47,901 bases of DNA from SIG603 sp964370405 (GTDB lineage Bacteria > Bacillota > Clostridia > Oscillospirales > Acutalibacteraceae), in assembly GCA_964370405.1 (NCBI GenBank), contig CAYJJB010000004.1, positions 1 to 47,901 on the forward strand, read 5' to 3'. Made by a program: the position numbers and the translations under genes. Positions 15,253 through 23,515 of this stretch are shown piece after piece (positions within the stretch are counted from its first letter, which is position 1; the number at the start of each line of letters is the position of its first letter). Under the pieces are notes generated by a model. It searched no databases. It was not told where the DNA came from and saw only the letters and a list, made by a program, of their open reading frames with translations.

Positions 15253-16299
15253 CTATCTATATATAAACATTGCATCGCCAAATGAAAAAAATCTGTATTT
15301 TTCTTTAACAGCAGTTTCATAAGCGTGCATAACATTATCTCTTCCAGCAAGCGCTGATATTAACATCATTAAAGTGCTCTCTGGCAAATGAAAGTTTGTA
15401 ATAAGTGCGTCAACACCTTTAAATTCATAACCAGGATAAATAAATATATCTGTATCTCCTTGAGCCTGACAAAATTTGCCATGGTCTTTATAAACAGATT
15501 CAATAGTACGAGATGCCGTGGTTCCTACAGCTATAACTCTTCCACCATTTTTCTTTGTTTTATTTATTAAATCCGCCGTATCTTTTGACATACTGTAACT
15601 TTCTGAGTGCATTTTATGATCATTTATATCATCAGCACTCACTGGTCTAAATGTTCCAAGTCCAACATGTAGTGTAACAAAAGCTATCTTAACTCCCTTG
15701 TTTGAAATTTTCTCCATAAGCTCTTTTGTAAAATGTAGTCCTGCGGTAGGCGCAGCTGCCGAACCTACTTCTTTAGAATAGACAGTTTGATACCTCTCCT
15801 TATCGGTAAGCTTTTCTTTTATATAAGGAGGAAGTGGCATTTGACCAATTTTATCAAGTGCTTCATAAAAAGTTCCCTCATAATTATTAAACTTTATTAC
15901 ACGATTACCCTCTTGAACTATATCCAAAACTTCACAAGTCATAATACCCTCTCCAAAACTAAAACTTGTGCCAATTTTAGCTTTTTTTCCAGGCCCTGCC
16001 AAAGCTTCCCATGTGTCATCACCTAAATTTTTAAGTAGCAAAAATTCAACCACTGCGCCAGTTTCAATTTTTTTACCATAAATCCTTGCCGGCAAAACCC
16101 TAGAATCATTTAAAATTAAACAATCATTTTCATTAAGAAAATCTACTATATCATAAAAATGCTTATGCTCTACTTTGCCACTATCTATATTAAGTGTAAG
16201 CATTCTTGAATTATCTCTTGGATTTATTGGATGCTGTGCTATAAGCTCCTCTGGCAAATCAAAATTATAGTATTCTTTTTTGTAAATATTCTCTTTCAT
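15253..16299 (-). CDS. queA: S-adenosylmethionine:tRNA ribosyltransferase-isomerase
   Basis: QueA transfers and isomerises ribose from S-adenosylmethionine onto preQ1-modified tRNA, giving epoxyqueuosine. The 348 residues are full length. Typical segments are FDLPEELIAQHPINPRDNSR at the N-terminus, LNDSRVLPARIYGKK, GSAAAPTAGLHFT and FHLPESTLMMLISALAG. It is first in the queA-tgt operon, and its promoter overlaps the -35 of the divergent lysine-riboswitch promoter. No queG is present in the window. Confidence 0.97.
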   Translation of the reverse strand: MKENIYKKEYYNFDLPEELIAQHPINPRDNSRMLTLNIDSGKVEHKHFYDIVDFLNENDCLILNDSRVLPARIYGKKIETGAVVEFLLLKNLGDDTWEALAGPGKKAKIGTSFSFGEGIMTCEVLDIVQEGNRVIKFNNYEGTFYEALDKIGQMPLPPYIKEKLTDKERYQTVYSKEVGSAAAPTAGLHFTKELMEKISNKGVKIAFVTLHVGLGTFRPVSADDINDHKMHSESYSMSKDTADLINKTKKNGGRVIAVGTTASRTIESVYKDHGKFCQAQGDTDIFIYPGYEFKGVDALITNFHLPESTLMMLISALAGRDNVMHAYETAVKEKYRFFSFGDAMFIYR

Positions 16300-16341
16300 T
16301 TTTTATACTAACTTCCTTTACTAGAACTATCTGTATTTAAC

Positions 16342-16370
16342 ATTATACTACAAAATATATTTGACAACAA
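16342..16370 (-). promoter_or_regulatory. Promoter of queA-tgt
   Basis: Minus strand: TTGTTG (16365-16370), 17 bases, TATAAT (16342-16347). The -35 shares two bases with the divergent asd promoter. Confidence 0.65.
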
Positions 16371-16389
16371 GCAAAAACTAATGTATTAT
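16361..16389 (+). promoter_or_regulatory. Promoter of the lysine-riboswitch/asd-dap operon
   Basis: TTGACA (16361-16366), 17 bases, TATTAT (16384-16389), placing transcription start about where the riboswitch begins. Confidence 0.8.
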
Positions 16390-16400
16390 ATAATATATAT

Positions 16401-16597
16401 TGATAGAGGTGCGATTTACATTAGTAGTAGACATTAGGATTGCCAATTCCGAACATATGTCTACAAAAGGGTACATCGCCGAAGGGTATGTTTTGGCAAA
16501 GCCTCCCCTGGTCGTATAATTAATAGTTATTCGATTGTCATCACGCAGCTCTTAGATATTAATTTTATATCTGATGGCATATGATGGAGAGCTATCA
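16401..16597 (+). promoter_or_regulatory. Lysine riboswitch aptamer (L box)
   Basis: P1 is TGATAG (16401-16406) with CTATCA (16592-16597). Inside are the conserved L-box elements GATAGAGGTGCGAT, ATCGCCGAAGGG, CCCCTGGTCG, TGTCATCACGCAGCTCTT and GGAGAGCTATC in the expected order. In the family, lysine binding stabilises P1 and allows the downstream terminator to form. The location in front of asd-dapA-dapB, all lysine genes, fits exactly. Confidence 0.95.
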
Positions 16598-16670
16598 GAT
16601 TTTCTTAAAGTTAAGACTTTGTGCATTTTTGAGAAAATTTGAGTGTATCTATTATAAATAAGCGTTGATG

Positions 16671-16698
16671 ACCGGTTTTCAAGTAAACCGGTTTTTTT
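16671..16698 (+). terminator. Attenuator terminator of the lysine riboswitch
   Basis: ACCGGTTT (16671-16678) pairs with AAACCGGT (16685-16692), followed by a run of T residues to 16698. It lies 60 bases before the asd start, so the switch most likely acts by premature termination. Confidence 0.92.
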
Positions 16699-16757
16699 AT
16701 TTCCAAAATTAATATTTTATAGAAAGGCTTACGTTTAAGTAAGTATGGTGAAATCAA

Positions 16758-17837
16758 ATGAAAAATTATAATGTAGGAATTATAGGTTGTACAGGTATGG
16801 TAGGTCAACGTTTTGTGACACTTTTAGAAAACCATCCGTGGTTTAATGTCACTGCTATGGCGGCAAGTCCACGTTCTGCTGGAAAAAAATATGGTGAAGT
16901 AGTTGGCGATAGATGGGCAATGCCTACAAAAATGCCTGAAAAATTTTCTGATATGGTAATATTTGATGCAACTAAAGATATAAATAAAATAGTAGAGCTT
17001 GTAGATTTCGTTTTCTGTGCTGTAGATATGCCAAAAGCTGAAATTAAAGCTTTAGAAGAAGCTTATGCAAAAGCCGAATGCCCTGTTGTATCAAATAACA
17101 GTGCAAACCGTGGAGTAAGCGACGTTCCTATGATAGTGCCTGAAATAAATGCAGATCATGTGGACGTAATACCAGCACAAAGAGAAAGACTTGGAACAAA
17201 AAAGGGTTTTATCTCCGTAAAATCAAACTGCTCTTTACAAAGCTATGTACCTGCAATTCATCCATTAATGGACTTAGGTGTTACTAAAATTTTGGCCTGC
17301 ACTTATCAAGCAATTTCAGGTGCTGGTAAAACTTTTGAAACCATGCCTGAAATAGTAGATAACATCATACCTTTCATTGGCGGTGAAGAAGAAAAATCAG
17401 AGCAAGAACCACTTAAAATTTGGGGAACTGTAGAAAACGGCGAAATTGTTAATGCATCATCTCCATCAATAACTAGCCAGTGTTTAAGAGTTCCAGTGTC
17501 TGAAGGACATACAGCGGCAGTATTTTTTAGCTTGGATAAAAAAATATCTAAAGAAGAAATTATTAAAAGATGGAAAGAGTTTAAAGGGCCTGCTCAAGAG
17601 CTAGAGCTTCCAAGTGCTCCAAAACAATTTTTAAACTATTTTGAAGAAGATAATAGACCACAGGCAAAACTTGACAGAGATTTAGAAAACGGCATGGCGA
17701 TAAGCATAGGAAGGCTTCGTGAAGATAGCCAATACGACTATAAACTTGTATGCCTATCACACAATACCCTAAGAGGCGCTGCTGGCGGCGGTGTATTAAT
17801 GGCAGAACTTCTCGCTAAAAAAGGCTATTTTGATTAA
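16758..17837 (+). CDS. asd: Aspartate-semialdehyde dehydrogenase, archaeal/fungal-type
   Basis: Asd reduces aspartyl phosphate to aspartate semialdehyde, the branch point to lysine/diaminopimelate, threonine and methionine. The 359-residue protein has the NADP loop GIIGCTGMVGQRFV at the N-terminus and the active-site cysteine C158 in KSNCSLQSYVPAIHPL. NCSLQS rather than the enteric NPNCST marks the archaeal/fungal-like subgroup, which also occurs in various bacteria. The later segment RVPVSEGHTAAVFF contains the substrate-binding residues. It is the first gene behind the lysine riboswitch; dapA follows after 23 bases. Confidence 0.96.
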   Translation: MKNYNVGIIGCTGMVGQRFVTLLENHPWFNVTAMAASPRSAGKKYGEVVGDRWAMPTKMPEKFSDMVIFDATKDINKIVELVDFVFCAVDMPKAEIKALEEAYAKAECPVVSNNSANRGVSDVPMIVPEINADHVDVIPAQRERLGTKKGFISVKSNCSLQSYVPAIHPLMDLGVTKILACTYQAISGAGKTFETMPEIVDNIIPFIGGEEEKSEQEPLKIWGTVENGEIVNASSPSITSQCLRVPVSEGHTAAVFFSLDKKISKEEIIKRWKEFKGPAQELELPSAPKQFLNYFEEDNRPQAKLDRDLENGMAISIGRLREDSQYDYKLVCLSHNTLRGAAGGGVLMAELLAKKGYFD

Positions 17838-17860
17838 TTATTAACAGGAGGAAAATCGAC

Positions 17861-18748
17861 ATGAAAAAACTAATTTATGAAGGCTCAGGCGTTGCAATTG
17901 TAACACCTTTTACTAAAACAGGTGAAATAGACTGGGAAACATTTGAAAAACTTATTGAATTTCAAATTTCAGGAGGCACTAAAGCAATAGTTGCTTGCGG
18001 AACCACAGGAGAAGCAGCTACACTTTCAGAAGAAGAGCATATTTCTGTAATAAAATTTGTTGCAGATAAAGTAAATAAACGTGTCCCTGTTATTGCAAGC
18101 ACTGGAAGCAATGATACTATGTTTGCAGTGGAACTTTCAAAAGAAGCAGAAAAAATAGGAGTAGAAGGTCTTTTGCTTGTCACTCCATATTATAATAAAA
18201 CCTCTCAAAAAGGTCTTATTGAAAGCTTTTCATATATTGCAGACAGCACATCTGTTCCTGCAATTGTTTATAATGTACCTTCAAGAACTACCGTGGATAT
18301 AAAACCCGAAACTTATTTTGAACTTTCAAAACATCCAAACATTGTAGGAATTAAAGAAGCTAGTCCTCTAATTGACCAAACTGCACTTACAAAAGCACTT
18401 TGTGGTGATGATTTAGCAATTTATTCTGGAGATGATGTGCAAACATTGCCCATGATGGCCTTAGGAGGCAAGGGTGTAATATCAGTTTTTGCAAATATTA
18501 TGCCTGAAAAAATGAATGAGCTTTGCAATTTCATGTTAAACGAGAACTATGCAGACGCAAGAGCAGTACTTACAAAGCATATAAAACTTATGAACGCTTT
18601 ATTTAGTGATGTAAATCCAATTCCTGTAAAGCAAGCTTTAGAATATATGGGATATGGTACTAATAAATGCAGAATGCCACTTACCGACATGACAGATATT
18701 GGTAAAGAAAATCTTAAAGCGGTTTTAGCCGAATATAATTTGGTTTAA
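17861..18748 (+). CDS. dapA: 4-hydroxy-tetrahydrodipicolinate synthase
   Basis: DapA condenses pyruvate with aspartate semialdehyde. The 295-residue TIM barrel shows the GTTGEA loop (47-52), Y137 in VYNVPSRT and the Schiff-base lysine K165 in NIVGIKEASP. A GGAGG site stands before the ATG. It sits between asd and dapB in the riboswitch-controlled operon, giving three successive steps of the pathway. In spore formers the pathway also feeds dipicolinate for spores; spoVF genes are not in the window. Confidence 0.97.
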   Translation: MKKLIYEGSGVAIVTPFTKTGEIDWETFEKLIEFQISGGTKAIVACGTTGEAATLSEEEHISVIKFVADKVNKRVPVIASTGSNDTMFAVELSKEAEKIGVEGLLLVTPYYNKTSQKGLIESFSYIADSTSVPAIVYNVPSRTTVDIKPETYFELSKHPNIVGIKEASPLIDQTALTKALCGDDLAIYSGDDVQTLPMMALGGKGVISVFANIMPEKMNELCNFMLNENYADARAVLTKHIKLMNALFSDVNPIPVKQALEYMGYGTNKCRMPLTDMTDIGKENLKAVLAEYNLV

Positions 18749-18768
18749 ATTTTATGGAGGACGTTAAA

Positions 18769-19515
18769 ATGACTAAAATTATACTATGCGGTTGCATGGG
18801 TCATATGGGCAAAGTTATTACTTCCATAGTTGAAAAAAATGATAATTGCCAAATAGTTGCAGGCGTTGATATTAACATATCAAGCAGTTTGAGCTTTCCG
18901 GTTTATAAAAGTATTGGCGAAGTCACAGAAACTGCAGACGTAGTAGTGGATTTTTCTCATACTTCACTGCTAACACCGATACTTGAGTATGTAAAATCTA
19001 AAGAAAACTTATCAGTTGTTCTTTCTACAACAGGTTATTCACCTAAGCAAGTAGAAGAGATTTGTAAAGCTTCACAGCTGTCCCCTGTTTTTTATTCAAG
19101 AAATATGTCACTTGGCATAAATTTACTTCTTGAGCTTTGTAAAAAAGCTGCAAAGGTATTAGGGCCTGATTTTGATATTGAAGTAATTGAAAAACATCAC
19201 AATCAAAAAATAGATGCCCCAAGTGGTACAGCACTTATGATTGCAGAAGGAATAAACGAAGTGCGTGAAAGCCATTTTATGTATGACAGACACACCCAAA
19301 GAAAAAAACGAGATAAAGATGAAATTGGCATACACGCAGTACGTGGCGGCACAATTGTTGGTGAACACGAAGTAATATTTGCAGGCAATCAAGAGCTTAT
19401 ATCAATAAGTCACAGTGCACAGTCAAAAGAACTTTTTGCCTATGGAGCTGTAAATGCAGCAATATTCATGAAAGATAAAGCAGTTGGACTTTATGATATG
19501 TCCGGTTTAATTTAA
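18769..19515 (+). CDS. dapB: 4-hydroxy-tetrahydrodipicolinate reductase
   Basis: DapB reduces the DapA product to tetrahydrodipicolinate with NAD(P)H. The start is ATG at 18769: GGAGG (18756-18760) lies 8 bases before it, whereas the in-frame ATG at 18754 overlaps that site. This gives 248 residues. The nucleotide loop is CGCMGHMGK, and the catalytic segment is EKHHNQKIDAPSGTA, with the two histidines and the lysine. The C-terminal HAVRGGTIVGEHEV is also typical. dapA ends 20 bases upstream. Confidence 0.97.
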   Translation: MTKIILCGCMGHMGKVITSIVEKNDNCQIVAGVDINISSSLSFPVYKSIGEVTETADVVVDFSHTSLLTPILEYVKSKENLSVVLSTTGYSPKQVEEICKASQLSPVFYSRNMSLGINLLLELCKKAAKVLGPDFDIEVIEKHHNQKIDAPSGTALMIAEGINEVRESHFMYDRHTQRKKRDKDEIGIHAVRGGTIVGEHEVIFAGNQELISISHSAQSKELFAYGAVNAAIFMKDKAVGLYDMSGLI

Positions 19516-19526
19516 AGAGGTGGAAT

Positions 19527-19976
19527 ATGGCAACTTTAATAAGCACAGTAGAAAACATAACCTTAATCACTTTACAAGGAGCACCTGCAAAACTTAGTTT
19601 TATTACAGAGGTTTTTGAAAGAATTTCACAAAAAAGTATCAATATAGACATGATTTCAATGGCTCCAACACATGCAGATGTAACTGAATTATCCTTTACA
19701 ATCTCAGATGACGATTTAATAAAGGTACTAAGCTTTACAAGCGAGCTAAAAAAAGACATGGATGTAAAGGTAATTGTCAGCAGTGTAAATCATAAGGTAT
19801 CAGTTTTTGATGAAAATATGAAAAACACTCCGGGCATAGCCTCAAGAGTTTTTAAGGCTATAAAGCACGCTGCCGATATTAGACTGATAACTACTTCTGA
19901 AGTAGAGATTAGCATGCTAGTAACCGAAGCGGATTACGACTTGGTTTTAAATGCACTTTGTAAGGAATTTAATTAG
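19527..19976 (+). CDS. Stand-alone tandem ACT protein, aspartokinase-regulatory-like
   Basis: The 149-residue protein consists of two ACT-like modules and no kinase domain. The first begins ITLITLQGAPAKLSFITEVF and continues with the NIDMISM motif; the second contains KNTPGIASRVFKAIKHA and ends with ISMLVTEADYDLVLNALCKEF. This resembles the C-terminal regulatory half of aspartate kinase (LysC), or the separately made beta subunit of B. subtilis LysC (about 160 aa). Here it is a free gene at the end of the asd-dapA-dapB operon. It might bind lysine or another amino acid and control a partner kinase. Its ligand and partner are unknown. Confidence 0.82.
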   Translation: MATLISTVENITLITLQGAPAKLSFITEVFERISQKSINIDMISMAPTHADVTELSFTISDDDLIKVLSFTSELKKDMDVKVIVSSVNHKVSVFDENMKNTPGIASRVFKAIKHAADIRLITTSEVEISMLVTEADYDLVLNALCKEFN

Positions 19977-20011
19977 TATAAACCTTTCTCTTATAAATTA
20001 TATTTTAACTA

Positions 20012-20054
20012 AATAGGCTGTGACGAAATTGTCGAAAATTCGTCACAGCCTATT
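20012..20054. terminator. 16-bp perfect terminator hairpin after the dap operon
   Basis: AATAGGCTGTGACGAA (20012-20027) and TTCGTCACAGCCTATT (20039-20054) are perfect arms with an 11-base loop. The plus strand continues TTTTTATA. It probably serves both the plus-strand operon and the minus-strand gene ending at 20065. Confidence 0.92.
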
Positions 20055-20064
20055 TTTATAATTT

Positions 20065-20598
20065 TTAACGCTCAACTACCTGTGTACTCTCAGTCGATAC
20101 CGACTCTGAAAACTCTGGTGGTTCTACCGCTTCCATCTCCCCTGTTTCTTCAACTTTTTCTTCTTCCTCAACTAAAGTGTCGTGATTTTCAGGGTCGTCT
20201 TTTGCTCGTCTTACAGTTATTGCAGTAGAGTACATATCTGGATAATGCTCCATTAAAAGTTTATGATCTCTTGGTGGAACATTGTCACCCTCAATAATTC
20301 GACCTGCAATTTTTATACATTTTATTAGAACATCAAATGTTTCTTTTATAGCTTCTATCTCAGCTTGTGCTGCTTTAAAATCACTTTGAAGCTGTTGTTT
20401 TTTCACAGCAAGTTCATATTCAAGCATTTTTTGCCTCTTATAGGCTTCATACATAAGCTCTGTTTCGCTCTTCTCTTCTTTTTTAAATGCGTCCGTCCTT
20501 GTCACGGTCGGCTTAAATGGTACCGCCGTACTTTTTTGATATACAGAATTTATTTTAACTTTATTTGACAAATTCAATTGATTTGCATTTATTTTCAC
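20065..20598 (-). CDS. Hypothetical coiled-coil protein with acidic tail
   Basis: I do not recognise this gene. The 177-residue protein is hydrophilic with no signal peptide or membrane helix. After a basic N-terminus (KINANQLNLSNKVKINSVYQ), a charged helix of about residues 40-95 (ELMYEAYKRQKMLEYELAVK, then more K/E/Q-rich turns) has a coiled-coil look. The segment RIIEGDNVPPRDHKLLMEHY is more globular, and the last 45 residues are very acidic (EEEEKVEETGEMEAVEPPE). A GGAGG-like site precedes the ATG. It stands alone between two terminators, so it is probably a separate transcription unit. Confidence 0.65.
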   Translation of the reverse strand: MKINANQLNLSNKVKINSVYQKSTAVPFKPTVTRTDAFKKEEKSETELMYEAYKRQKMLEYELAVKKQQLQSDFKAAQAEIEAIKETFDVLIKCIKIAGRIIEGDNVPPRDHKLLMEHYPDMYSTAITVRRAKDDPENHDTLVEEEEKVEETGEMEAVEPPEFSESVSTESTQVVER

Positions 20599-20622
20599 GC
20601 CAGTACCCTCCTTTAAACGAAA

Positions 20623-20650
20623 AAATAGAGTATATTACTATACTCTATTT
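20623..20650 (-). terminator. Terminator after the aldo/keto reductase
   Basis: AAATAGAGTATA (20623-20634) and TATACTCTATTT (20639-20650) form a 12-bp perfect stem with a TTAC loop; the minus strand continues in T residues. It ends the long minus-strand run. Confidence 0.88.
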
Positions 20651-20679
20651 ATTCTATCTATTAAGTTAAAACTAAAGCC

Positions 20680-21540
20680 TTAAAAAAAGAATTTATCACC
20701 AATTTTTACAAGCTCATTTTGTAAAACTTGTTTTTCGGCATCTGTCAAAGGTTTTAATATTTCGTCTGCATGTTCTAATGCAAATGTAAAATTTTCTATA
20801 TTTCCTGGAGGAACTATAGAGTCAACTCCCATTTGATACGCATATTTAATTGCTGCAATGGTAAACTCTTCATTGTCCGTTATAGGCATACACCAAGACT
20901 TTGGAAAACGTGAATTTTCTTTTTCACTATCATCAATCCAAGCTCTGTGAATCATAGATTTCATTCCTAAGAAACCGAAATTTTTCTCATTTTTAAGCTT
21001 TGCAATTCTTGAACCGAAACCTTTTGCCATGTCAAGTCCCCAGTTAGTAGGAAATAAAACCGTGTCAAAATCATAAAGCTCAAACGCTCTAAGTGCCGCA
21101 TCTTCACTATGGCATGTTACACCTAAATTCTTTATTACACCCTCTTCTTTTAGCTTCAAAACCCTAGAAAACATGCCGTCGTTTTTGAAGGCTTCTTCTA
21201 AATCTTCAACACTTTGAAGTGAGTGAAGTTGATACACATCAAAATAATCTGTGTGTAAAAGCTTTAACGATTTTTCAAATTCTTTCATTGCAGGGTCAAG
21301 TTTTCTTTCTGTTGTTTTACAAGCAAGAAAAACATCTTTTCTAAAAGCTTTCAAAGAATTACCAAGTTTTTCCTCAGCATCCCCATAACTTGGTGCCACA
21401 TCAAAATAATTAATACCGTTTTTAATGGCGTACTCAACATACTTATCAGAATTATCCTGTCCGTCATTCATAGACACTATACCACCGTATAAAATCCTTG
21501 AAATTTCCATGCCTGTGTTTCCAAAAGTAATTTTTTGCAT
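20680..21540 (-). CDS. Aldo/keto reductase
   Basis: This is a (beta/alpha)8-barrel NAD(P)H oxidoreductase of 286 residues. The catalytic tetrad is D47 and Y52 in YFDVAPSYGDAE, K75 in LACKTT, and H106 in VYQLHSL. The C-terminal DSIVPPGNIENF is the cofactor-phosphate region. The substrate is unknown; its neighbour is a xylosidase, so a sugar or sugar-derived aldehyde is a guess. It lies 23 bases downstream of the GH43 gene and is last in the run, before a strong terminator. A GGAGG-type site precedes the ATG at 21540. Confidence 0.92.
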   Translation of the reverse strand: MQKITFGNTGMEISRILYGGIVSMNDGQDNSDKYVEYAIKNGINYFDVAPSYGDAEEKLGNSLKAFRKDVFLACKTTERKLDPAMKEFEKSLKLLHTDYFDVYQLHSLQSVEDLEEAFKNDGMFSRVLKLKEEGVIKNLGVTCHSEDAALRAFELYDFDTVLFPTNWGLDMAKGFGSRIAKLKNEKNFGFLGMKSMIHRAWIDDSEKENSRFPKSWCMPITDNEEFTIAAIKYAYQMGVDSIVPPGNIENFTFALEHADEILKPLTDAEKQVLQNELVKIGDKFFF

Positions 21541-21563
21541 AATATAAGCCTCCCTAAAAATAT

Positions 21564-23150
21564 TTATTTTTCTATGTATGAAAAACTATCAAAATCTGCA
21601 TGTAGCTTTTGCCCTGTCAAATCTACTACTGCCATTCCTACAAATGCACCTGTAAAACAGGCAACAGCTGATGAAGTTTTTCCAACATAGTCGTCCGACA
21701 ATTGTCCTGAATAAAACTGCTTGTCAACATTTTGATACACTTTACCATCCAACGAGTAACTTAAGCTAATTTTATCGCCGAGTATATTCGCTTTTAAGTA
21801 AACATATTCTAAATCCTGTGGAATTTTAACATCGTCTAAATACTCATTATAAATATCTGCCTTATCAAGATGACAAATTTTTATTATTCTATTTTTATCA
21901 TCATCTGATGTAATTGAAAAGAAAATCCAGTTGTCTGTGTTGTAATACAATGTAAGCCCAGCTGATTGCTGAAAGTCTGTTGGATTAAACGCAACTTTTA
22001 CCTCTGCTTCAAAATTTAAGCTTTGCCAACGCCTTGCCACATGCGCCTGTGTAAAGCGTGATGCCAAGCTCTCTTGTCCATAAATTCTTAAATGCCCTTT
22101 TCTTTGTGTTAGGGAAATATTATTTTCAAGCGGTATTCTGAGAGTCTGGTAATTTATATTTAAGTTTTCACTATCAAAATCATCTTTATCTTGCCATGTA
22201 CTGTCTTGCTTCGCTTCTTCTAAATCAAAAATTTCCACTGTATCACTTGCATAAATTCCGCCCTCAACATAAGGCCAATCATTTTCCCAGTAAAGTTTTT
22301 GAAGAGCTGTTTCTCTGCCTAAAGGGCAATCCCCTTTTTCCTGCAATGGTCTGCTACAAAGATGAACTAAATACCAATTGCCTTTTCCGTCATCTGTAAA
22401 AGATGCATGCCCAGTTTTTTGGAGTGTATTTTTAGGATTACTAAGTGCACACAAAATTGGATTATTCGGATGCACTTCATATTCACCCATTAAATTTATA
22501 CTTCGTGCAACTGTAACTGCATGCTCATATCCTGTGCCACCTTCTGCTACAACTAAATAATAATATCCATCTTTTTTATAAATATGTGGACCTTCAGTCA
22601 GCAAAATGTTTGAACCTGTAAAAATTAACTTTCTATCGCCTATTAATTTCTTTTCTTTATGGCAATACTCTTGTATCACTATACCTTTGAATGGATGCCT
22701 ACTTGGCCTGTGATCCCACACCATATTTATAAGATATTTTCTACCGTCGTCGTCATGAAAAAATGACGGGTCAAACCCTGAACTATTTAGATAAATAGGG
22801 TCGCTCCACTCACCTGTAATTTCATTAGCTGTAACTAAATAGTTTGGTGTATCTTTGTGAAAAACACCTACACGCTTTACATCTGTATAAATCAACCAGA
22901 ACATCCCATCAGATTTTGTAAGGCACGGCGCCCACACACCTCCTGAGTCATCATTTCCTTTCATATCAAGCTGCGAAACTCTGTCCAGTGGACGTTTTAT
23001 GAGCTTCCAATTTTTCAAATCTTTTGAATGATGAATTTGCACCCCTGGGAACCATTCAAACGTAGAAGTTGCAATATAAAAATCTTCACCATCTCTTAAA
23101 ATTGATGGATCTGGATTAAATCCTTTTAAAATTGGGTTTGAAACTATCAT
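21564..23150 (-). CDS. Glycoside hydrolase family 43, beta-xylosidase-like
   Basis: GH43 enzymes of this type remove xylose (some arabinose) from the ends of xylo-oligosaccharides. From the ATG at 23150 the protein has 528 residues, the usual length for beta-propeller plus C-terminal beta-sandwich. The likely base D14 is in FNPDPSILRDG, the pKa-modulating D127 in SGFDPSFF, and the acid E186 in LLTEGPHIYK. There is no signal peptide, so it acts in the cytoplasm on imported sugars. A TTG six codons earlier is a poorer start. No xylan transporter or isomerase is in view; the gene appears appended to a housekeeping run. Confidence 0.92.
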   Translation of the reverse strand: MIVSNPILKGFNPDPSILRDGEDFYIATSTFEWFPGVQIHHSKDLKNWKLIKRPLDRVSQLDMKGNDDSGGVWAPCLTKSDGMFWLIYTDVKRVGVFHKDTPNYLVTANEITGEWSDPIYLNSSGFDPSFFHDDDGRKYLINMVWDHRPSRHPFKGIVIQEYCHKEKKLIGDRKLIFTGSNILLTEGPHIYKKDGYYYLVVAEGGTGYEHAVTVARSINLMGEYEVHPNNPILCALSNPKNTLQKTGHASFTDDGKGNWYLVHLCSRPLQEKGDCPLGRETALQKLYWENDWPYVEGGIYASDTVEIFDLEEAKQDSTWQDKDDFDSENLNINYQTLRIPLENNISLTQRKGHLRIYGQESLASRFTQAHVARRWQSLNFEAEVKVAFNPTDFQQSAGLTLYYNTDNWIFFSITSDDDKNRIIKICHLDKADIYNEYLDDVKIPQDLEYVYLKANILGDKISLSYSLDGKVYQNVDKQFYSGQLSDDYVGKTSSAVACFTGAFVGMAVVDLTGQKLHADFDSFSYIEK

Positions 23151-23170
23151 ACTATTTCTCACTTTCAAAT

Positions 23171-23515
23171 TTACTCAACATAAAAATATTTGCTAAGCAT
23201 TTCAAATGTCTTATCTCCTATGCCATCAACATTTTTCAACTGTTCAAGTTCATCAAAACCATTATTTTCCACTCGGTAATCAATAATTTTCTGCGCTGTA
23301 ACTTCGCCAATTCCGTCAATTTCCAAAAGTTCATCAAAGCTTACAGTATTTATATTAAATACTGTTTCATGCAAAACTAAATTTTCCTCACTATCATTTG
23401 TGTAATTAATAATTTCAACACTTTGACTATTAAAAAAAGTATAATAAATTATTAAAACACAAACAATTATTGCTGGTATAATAATTGCAAATAAACTTTT
23501 CTTATTATTATCCAT
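23171..23515 (-). CDS. Membrane-anchored helix-hairpin-helix protein (ComEA-like)
   Basis: This 114-residue protein begins MDNNKKSLF, has one transmembrane helix (about 9-30), a short linker and then a C-terminal tandem HhH domain: FNINTVSFDELLEIDGIGEV and FDELEQLKNVDGIGDKTFEM. ComEA uses the same domain to bind DNA outside the membrane during competence, but ComEA also has an SLBB domain that is absent here. It is thus a short ComEA-like protein, or a domain-lacking relative of unknown role. Its ATG overlaps the end of the rluD-like gene by 8 bases, implying coupled translation. Confidence 0.82.
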   Translation of the reverse strand: MDNNKKSLFAIIIPAIIVCVLIIYYTFFNSQSVEIINYTNDSEENLVLHETVFNINTVSFDELLEIDGIGEVTAQKIIDYRVENNGFDELEQLKNVDGIGDKTFEMLSKYFYVE

